64,000 bases of DNA from Eutreptiella sp. 'Long Island Sound 2002' (Eukaryota > Euglenozoa > Euglenophyceae > Eutreptiales > Eutreptiaceae): NCBI GenBank assembly GCA_964036045.1, contig OZ038381.1:104723367-104787366 (forward strand), given 5' to 3'. Numbering within the stretch: the stretch's first letter is position 1; each line of letters opens with the position of its first letter. The notes under the pieces are model-generated. The model was not told where the DNA came from. It saw nothing but the letters and a program-made list of their open reading frames with translations, and ran no database searches. Both the position numbers and the translations under genes were made by a program. Positions 57,961-64,000 of the stretch are shown in pieces.

Positions 57961-59770
57961 GAGCAGCCTGGGGCTGCGCAGGGACTTGGCGTGGGGCTGC
58001 GCAAGGGCGCAGCAGCGTCAGACTGCGCAGGGGCGCAGCATGGGGCCGCGTACGGGCGTAGCATGGGGCTGCACAGGGGCGCAGCGTGGGGCTGTGCCGG
58101 GGCGCCGCGTGGAGCTGCGCATGGGCGCAGCGTGGGACTGCGCAGGGGCGCAGCAGATTGGGACTGCGTAGTGGCGCAACGTGAGGCTGCGCAGGGGCGC
58201 AGCGCGGGGCTGCACAGAGGCGCAGCAGCGTGGGATTGCGCAGGGGCGTAGCATGGGGCCGCGTATGGGTGCAGCATGGGGCTGCACAGGGGCGCAGTGT
58301 GGGGCTGCGCAGGGGCGCAGCGTGGGGCTGCGCAGGGGCGCAGCAGCTTGGGGCTGCGCAGGGGCGCAGCAGCTTGGGGCTGCGTAGGGGCGCAACGTGG
58401 GGCTGCGCAGGGGCGCAACGCGGGGCTCCACAGAGGCGCAGCAGCGTGGGGCTGCGCAGGGGCGCAGCAGCGTGGGTCTGCTCAGGGGTGCAGTAGCGGG
58501 GGGCTGCGCAGGGGAGCAGCTTGGGGCTGCGCATGGGCGCAGCATGGGGGCGCAGCATGGGGCCGTGCAGGGGCGCAGCAGCTTGGGGCTGTGTAGGGGC
58601 GCAGCAGCGTGGGGCTGCGCAGGGGCGCAACGTGGGGCTGCACAGAGGCCCAGCAGCGTGGGACTGCGCAGGGGCGTAGCATGGGGCCGCGTATGGGGCA
58701 GCATGGGGCTGCACAGGGGCGCAGGTTGCGGCTGTGCGTGTGCAGCAGCATGGGGCTGCGCAGGGGCGCAGCGTGGGGCTGCGCAGGGGCGCAGCAGCTT
58801 GGGGCTGCATAGGGGCGCAACCTGGGGCTGCGCAGGGGCGCAGCAGCTTGGGGCCTTGTGGGGGCGCAGCAGCATGGGGCTGCGCAGGGGCGCAGCAGCG
58901 TGGGGTCGCGCAGCGGCGCAGCGTGGGGCTGCACAGAGGCGGAGCAGCGTGGGACTGCGCAGGGGCGTAGCATGGGGCCGCGTATGGGGCAGCATGGGGC
59001 TGCACAGGGGCGCAGGTTTGGGCTGTGCGGGTGCAGCAGCATGGGGCTGCGCAGGGGCGCAGCGCGGGGATACACAGAGGCGCAGCAACGTGGGGCTAGG
59101 GGTGCAGTAGCGGGGGGCTGCGCAGGGGCGCAGCTTGGGGCTGCGCATGGGCGCAGCATGGGGGCGCAGCATGGGGCTGTGCAGGGGCGCAGCAGCTTGG
59201 GGCTGTGTAGGGGCGCAGCAACGTGGAGCTGCGCAGGGGGGCAGCAGCGTGGGGCTGCGCAGGGGCGCAGCGTGGGGCCGTGCATCGCCGCAGCATGGGG
59301 CCACGCATGGGTGTGGCGTGGGAGTAAGCCGGGGAGAAGCGCGGGGCTGCGCAAAAGCGCTGCGTGGGGCTGTTCAGGGGCGCACCGTGGGGCTGCGCAG
59401 GGGCGCAGCAGCATGGGGCTGCGTAGGGGCGCAGCAGCTTGGGGCTGTGCATGGGCGCAGCATGGGGCTGCGCAGAGGCGCAGCATGGGTCTGCGCAGGG
59501 GCGCAGCAGTGGGGGGCTGCGCAGGGGCGCAGCGGGGGCCTGCACAGGGGCGCAGCATGGGGCTGCGCAGTGGCGCAGCATGGGGGCGCAGCATGGGGCC
59601 GCGCAGGGGCGCAGCAGCGTGGGGCTGCGCAGGGGCGCAGCGTGGGGCCGCGCATGGCCGCGGCATGGGGCCACGCATGCGCGCGGCGCCGGAGTAAGCC
59701 GAGGAGAAGCGCGGGGCGGCCCAAGAGCGCTGCGTGGGGCTGTGCTGGGGCTCAAGGTGGGGCAGCGGTG

Positions 59771-60300
59771 GGGCGTAGCTTCGGACTACGCACGGCAAGG
59801 GGGGCAGAGTAGGAGGGGGTAGCAGGAGCAGGGGTACGCCTCACCACAGGCTTTTGGCGTCCCCTGCTGCACTCCCAGCGCCTCACCAAGCACTGGCACT
59901 GGGCACAGGGCCAACGGCACAGGGGCGCTGGGTGCAGCGCAGTGGGTCGGGGGGCGCTTGGCCACAGGCTGCAGGCACCCCACACCAGCCCTCTCTAGGG
60001 GGAGGGATGCCTCACCACAGGTTCTTGGCATCCCACGCACGCTGACCGCCCCCCGCACGCTGGTATCGTGCTGCAGGGCGGGGGAGGGGGGGGTATGCCT
60101 CACCACAGGTTCTTGGCATCTCACGCACGCTGACCCCCCCCCGCACGGCGGTGACGTGCTGCAGGGCGGGGGGGGGAGATGCCTCACCACAGGTTCTTGG
60201 CATCCCCTGCACGCCGGCAGCGCCTCACCAGCAGGTTGTTGGCAGCTTGGCACGGGGGGGGGGATCGCCTTACCACAAGTTGTTGGCCGGGCGCCCCAGT
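59771..60300. repeat. Minisatellite of about 80-90 bp units
   Basis: The core CCTCACCACAGGTTCTTGGC recurs at 60010, 60099 and 60183, with weaker copies near 59841, 60228 and 60270. GCACGCTGACC and CTGCAGGGCGGGGG lie between cores. Confidence 0.8.
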
Positions 60301-60467
60301 GGGGCGTAGATCAGGTCGGGGAGCCGGCGGGAACTCACGCGCGGACTCCCCCTGGAGGGGAGGTGACTGCTGACCTGGTGAATGCCACCGGAGCTGACGC
60401 TGGGCCAGGGCATCGGCCAGGCCAGGGGGTAGGGGGGGGGCGCTGAACTGGCCAACGGAGGCTGTTC
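60301..60467. other. Short unassigned stretch 3' of the LINE ORF
   Basis: Probably the 3' untranslated region of the minus-strand non-LTR element. No poly(A) tail is visible on the minus strand. Confidence 0.4.
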
Positions 60468-62231
60468 TTAAAGGGGCCATGTCAGTTTATGGCCCGGGGC
60501 GCACGGGGATCGGTCCCGACTCTCGCCCCCGGTGGTTCCTGGTCGTGCTGCTGGGGGGAGGGGGTTGCGGAGCTGTTTTGCTGGAACGGGGGGCCTTCCA
60601 AGGAAGGTGAGCAGCCCTTCTGTGGCAAAACCAAGCGCGCCTCTACGCTGGGGAACCACCGCGGGATGGGCCACTGGGCGGGCTGGGTGTGCCGTGGGGC
60701 GTGGGGCTCCCCTCGGTGGGTGTGTGCGGGTTGTCGAGTGTCGGGGTCGGTGAGGGGTGTCTGGCGGGTGGGTCCGTGGCGTTCGTTTGCCGTTGTTTGG
60801 GCGGGTGGGGGAGGCCCGTGTCGCGGGGCCCGGAGGTGCGCGCGATGGTGGGCGTGTGTGGGTTTCTGGGTGGGCAGCGAGGGGAGAGGGGCATGGGTGG
60901 GGTGGGGTGTGTTGTGTTGGTGTATGTGTCCGCTTGCAGCTTGCGTTGTCAGTTGTAGGCTGGGCGTTTTGGAGGAGAAGCTTGCCGTCTTCTGCTGCCA
61001 TGGCAAACGTTTCGCAGACGAGCTTGCGTATTTGGTGCACTTCTTGGTCAGTGGTGGAAAGGGGGTATGCTAGCTCTGGGCTAAGACCCACGCGGCTGAG
61101 GACCCTGTGGATGGCGTGGTACTCGCAGGTGAGGGAGAGCTGTGGTCTCGCGGGGGGGTCTTTCCGCGTGTCTGGGCCTGCCTTGATTTGTGTGTGGGCG
61201 GTGGGGATGGCCCCTATCCAGGATCCATGGATGGCCAGCGGCACTGGATTCATTGGGCCAGGCAGAGCATGGCAAGTCCCAGGTTGTAGCCCGCTTGCCC
61301 TGAGGTGATTTGGGCCAGGGCGCGGGCTGGGAGCTTGTCCCCCGGCTGAAGGACGCCCCTGATGAACCCTGTGCGGGGTGGTGGGGTCCCCTACTGCCCC
61401 TGGTGGGGCGGTCATCGGGGCGAGCATGGTGTCTGTCCCTTTGACGAGCCATTGCGGGCCGGGGGACGTAGCTGTAGCGGCCACTACGTACTAGTGCCTG
61501 TGCACGAGGACTGTACACCAGACCTCCGGCCGGGGGTGGTCACTGTCTGTAGGTTGGGAAGGGAGGTCGTCGTCCGGGGTGCGGAGTCCGGCAGCGCGGA
61601 GGGCGGTGTCGCGGGTTGGTGCGGTGGCCTGTTCCCATTGCTCCGGGAGGTTCGGGTCCGCTGGGTGGTCCTTCTCCGCTGGGGCTCGTCGTAGGCTTAT
61701 GGTCCCTCGACGTGTGACGTTGGTGTCGGTGTTGTGTGTCAGGGCCTGGCCCCACTCGATGCGGGGGATCCAGACGTGCTGGCCTTGGGTGTGTTGGCGG
61801 GCTCGCCAGAGTACGAGGTCTACGATGGTCTCGTGGAGGCCGTTGCCTGGGGAGGTCAGGTCCCGAAGGGCTTTGACGGTGAGCTTGGTCCAGGTCTCTT
61901 GTAGGCGGTACCAGCTCAGGGGAGTGCTCAGGGCCCTGCCTTGGAGGGTTGCACCGAGGAGGCCGGGGTCGCCGATGGTGGTCGGTGTGAGGGGGGGGGG
62001 CTCCGGGTCCGGGGGAGGTGGGCTGGGTGGGTTGCCGGGGTCCTGCGCGTCCACGTCAACGTATGGTTGGCCCTGGTTGGGCTCGGCCGGGCTGGGCTGT
62101 GCCGGGCGGCTTCGTGGGTGAGAGGTGGGCTCTTGGGTTCTTTGGTGGTGTCTTGGAGGCCTGCGGATGGAGATGGTGGGCGTGTGCGGCGCGCAGAGTG
62201 GGTTAGTGGTTGTCTGGGTCATGCACGGCAT
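60468..62231 (-). pseudogene. Non-LTR element C-terminal ORF, possible Ulp1-like protease
   Basis: Minus-strand frame from ATG 62231 to TAA 60468, broken by TAG at 61491-61493. The start overlaps the end of the RNase H ORF by 29 bases in another frame, so it may be reached by frameshift or reinitiation. It begins Pro-rich, then reads SPGNGLHETIVDLVLWRARQ, VWIPRIEWGQALTHN and VWCTVLVHRH, stop, YVVAATATSPGPQWLV, later LTCEYHAIHRVL. The order, with an N-terminal helix block, a His-containing strand and a late Cys, resembles Ulp1/C48 cysteine proteases, some of which occur in retroelements. I did not find the usual Asp-Gln pair, so this is tentative. The C-terminus is Pro/Thr-rich. Confidence 0.4.
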
Positions 62232-63897
62232 GGTAATGGATGAGACGCTGCATGTGTTCCCTGGTGGTGGGGTCGGTGAGTTGTTCCGTGTGGGTCAACA
62301 GGAGGTGTTTGCGGTCTACCATTTGGGCTGCTGCTCTACGGACTGCTTCTAGCTGGAGGTGCGCTGCTGCCTCCATTGGGCTTTCCGTGTGTTTGGCAAG
62401 GTGTCCGTGTAGGGTCTGTGTCACTGCCCCTCTCATGGTGGCTTCCTTGACCAGGGGATCCCTGAAGAGGTGTTCGTTGGCCTGGTGTGCGTGGCTGTCG
62501 GTTGGCCAGCCTTTGTGTTGTCGTAGGGTTTCTGCCGGGGACCAGCCCACTAGCGTGTCCCTGCCTGTATGGAGGGGGCATTTCTTGAAGTGTTGCCAGT
62601 CCTCTGGGGTGGTGTGGTGGCACGGGCAACAGGTGTGTGCTTCCGGGACGTGGATGTGTTTGCGGGCGAGCCTTCTGGCGACCCTGGTGAGGAATGGTAG
62701 TTGCTCCCTGAGGAGCTGGATGCCTCGTTTTTGGAGGTGGGCTGGGACGTTTGCTGGGCGCAATGCCGAGTGGTAGAGGGGGATTTGCAGTTTCTCCTGG
62801 AACTCCTGGATGTGTACCCGGCTGTCTGTGTCGCCGAGCACGCGGGCGAGATGTTGGATGGGGTTGGGGTAATGGTATGTTCTCTCGTGGGAGGTATAGG
62901 GGGCATCCTCTGGTACCCAGTCCGGGGTCTGATGGGGCTCCGGTTTGGGGGGTATGTGTTCGGGGTGTGTGTGGTTTCGGCCGAGGTCGGGGATCTGGAG
63001 GGTTGGCAGGTGCGTTGTGCGCTGGTGTACTGCCTGGTTGTGGACCTTACCATTTCCGTATTGGTGCCTGTCGGATTCTTGGTTCACGATGTGGAGTTGG
63101 ACGTAGGGGGGAAGGCTGCGAAGGGCTTTCCAGAGCAGCAGTGCCTGGGTACTGAGGCTCGTCGCGGTGGCTTTGTGGAGTGGTTGTCTCGCTATGCGGA
63201 GGAGTAGGTGTGTGTCGACAGTGGCGTCTACCACGAATGAGACCAGGACAATGTGCGGGAGGTGGGCGGGTAGGTGGGCCGCGATTTCGGCGATAGCGTC
63301 GGCCATGGCCCCCGGCTCCCCGTGGGAGGAGGCCCCGTAGGTGGTGTGGCCCCTGTGGTGGTCCATGTGGTAGTGTCCCCCGGTGTGGGTTAGCTGCAGG
63401 GTGGCCCCCCCGGTTATGGGCGTGAGCGCGGATTCGCCTGAGGCGTCGGTGAAGAAGAGCCAGTCCGCCGGTGATGGTTGTGGGAGTCGGCATGGGTTCA
63501 TGGGCAGGTAGGCGTATATGGCGAGGCCCGTGGTGAGGTGGGCCACCGGGGTTGTGGGCTGCAGGACGGGGGTGGCGTACACCCCTATTCCTTTGGAGAT
63601 GATGTGTTTCGCTTGGGGGCACATGGCTATGAGTCCCTGTTCCGGGTGTCCTTGTGTGAGGTAGGAGTAGATGTAGTGGAGGATGTAGGCTGTGTCCGGG
63701 TTTAGGTCGTGGCATGTGAGGGTTTGTGTTCGGTGCTCCGGTCTGTGGCAGGAGTGGTGGAGCGGATAGTAGGGGTGCTCGTGCTTGCCCGTTCTGCCTG
63801 GTTCGTACATGCTGTAACGGATGGCGACACCTGCTGGGTTGGGGCGGGGCCAGGTGGGCGTTGTGGTGAAGAGCCATTGGGGTTTGTGGTCGAGGTT
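62203..63897 (-). CDS. Non-LTR retrotransposon ORF2 C-terminus: RNase H and zinc finger
   Basis: Minus-strand open frame, entering from an in-frame TGA near 63899, first ATG at 63810, stop TAA at 62203. It carries an RNase H-like domain: WLFFTDASGESALTPITGGA (first Asp), SHGEPGAMADAIAEIAAHLP (Glu), VSFVVDATVDTHLLLR (Asp), then NQESDRHQYGNGKVHNQAV in place of the last Asp/His block. A zinc finger follows, CCPCHHTTPEDWQHFKKCPLH, as is usual after RT or RNase H in LINE ORF2. The reverse transcriptase would lie beyond the right edge or before the upstream stop. RNase H removes the RNA strand after target-primed reverse transcription. The clade is not determined. Confidence 0.75.
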   Translation of the reverse strand, partial: NLDHKPQWLFTTTPTWPRPNPAGVAIRYSMYEPGRTGKHEHPYYPLHHSCHRPEHRTQTLTCHDLNPDTAYILHYIYSYLTQGHPEQGLIAMCPQAKHIISKGIGVYATPVLQPTTPVAHLTTGLAIYAYLPMNPCRLPQPSPADWLFFTDASGESALTPITGGATLQLTHTGGHYHMDHHRGHTTYGASSHGEPGAMADAIAEIAAHLPAHLPHIVLVSFVVDATVDTHLLLRIARQPLHKATATSLSTQALLLWKALRSLPPYVQLHIVNQESDRHQYGNGKVHNQAVHQRTTHLPTLQIPDLGRNHTHPEHIPPKPEPHQTPDWVPEDAPYTSHERTYHYPNPIQHLARVLGDTDSRVHIQEFQEKLQIPLYHSALRPANVPAHLQKRGIQLLREQLPFLTRVARRLARKHIHVPEAHTCCPCHHTTPEDWQHFKKCPLHTGRDTLVGWSPAETLRQHKGWPTDSHAHQANEHLFRDPLVKEATMRGAVTQTLHGHLAKHTESPMEAAAHLQLEAVRRAAAQMVDRKHLLLTHTEQLTDPTTREHMQRLIHYHAVHDPDNH

Positions 63898-64000
63898 TCA
63901 CGCTACCGTGGGGTTCCCGTCGGTGCGGTGGAACCATCAGGCTACCCATGCTTAGGCTTGTGGTGGTAGGTGGGTTGTGGGGTGTGTGTGGTGGCGTGCT
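63898..64000 (-). pseudogene. Upstream part of the LINE ORF2, cut by window end
   Basis: Beyond the TGA near 63899 the minus strand remains Pro-rich and open in another frame, suggesting a frameshift. Too little is visible to assign. Confidence 0.3.

Larger units (their letters stand above)
38793..59770. repeat. About 21 kb satellite array, 23/26 bp hairpin units
   Basis: Roughly 900 units of GCTGCGCAGGGGCGCAGC plus a spacer such as ATGGG or GTGGG. The 18-base core is an inverted repeat: GCTGCGC, loop AGGG, GCGCAGC. With a 5 bp spacer the period is 23. Units with an extra GCA give 26. Variants include ATGAGG spacers, GCTGCACAGG loops and GGGACGCAGC arms. The edges are more degenerate than the middle. 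The plus strand is G-rich throughout. The repeat is free of stop codons in all frames of its consensus, so very long open frames exist (one on the minus strand spans 46937-56278). They encode only monotonous Cys/Pro/Ala/Arg text and I do not call them genes. Confidence 0.97.

Noticed and set aside
38793-59770. Dozens of long open frames on both strands of the satellite
   Set aside because: They arise because the repeat consensus has no stops. The same text appears in overlapping frames and there is no codon-position signal, start context or domain.
38793-59770. CRISPR-like array of palindromic repeats
   Set aside because: Spacers are 5-8 bp and nearly identical, the context is eukaryotic, and there are no cas genes.

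Overview
This is a eukaryotic nuclear window built almost entirely from mobile elements and tandem repeats. I see no rRNA, tRNA, operon or CRISPR, and no convincing single-copy host gene. The reverse transcriptase and RNase H blocks of the Ty3/gypsy element, and the CxxRYGKGNNHAHDH block of its Gag, read like retroelements I associate with dinoflagellates and other microbial algae. I therefore favour a protist or alga, probably dinoflagellate-like, but the sequence alone does not settle it.

Layout. Bases 1-5685 hold short tandem repeats, a 2.1 kb T-poor low-complexity tract and a roughly 593 bp direct repeat present twice (3626-4220, 5093-5685). Bases 5.9-9.4 kb carry a decayed plus-strand Gag of a second retroelement (coiled coil, capsid-like block, two zinc knuckles), followed by unassigned sequence to 11.4 kb. 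Bases 11.4-13.65 kb are GT-rich with a degenerate minisatellite. A minus-strand Pro/His-rich retroelement-like ORF occupies 16.1 to about 14.4 kb.

That ORF is split by a 13.1 kb Ty3/gypsy chromovirus (16117-29234). Its two LTRs are 2,347 bp each. It also has an initiator-Met primer site, gag, PR-RT-RNase H-integrase-chromodomain and a polypurine tract. Removing it with one copy of a 4 bp GGGG duplication rejoins the minus-strand ORF in frame at 29235-29734. Immediately right is an 8.8 kb DNA transposon (29735-38511) with 21 bp perfect terminal inverted repeats. It carries a spliced transposase-like gene and a second long broken gene (basic/NLS region, acidic Pro-rich region, 2-oxoglutarate-oxygenase-like C-terminus). 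A palindromic motif, GGTTSAACC, recurs at its termini and inside its introns. A non-autonomous LTR element (31810-34475; two 899 bp LTRs, 4 bp CTCC duplication) sits inside the transposase gene. The nesting gives a clear relative order of insertion.

Bases 38.8-59.8 kb are one satellite array, built mainly from 23 bp (and 26 bp) units. Each unit is a 7 bp stem / 4 bp loop inverted repeat plus a G-rich spacer, and kilobase-scale internal duplications are visible. A short 80-90 bp minisatellite follows. From 60.47 kb to the right edge lies the 3' part of a minus-strand non-LTR retrotransposon with RNase H, a CCHC-type zinc finger and a possible Ulp1-like protease domain.

Most coding regions are broken by in-frame stops and frameshifts. 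Several frameshifts lie in homopolymers, so some could be assembly errors rather than decay.
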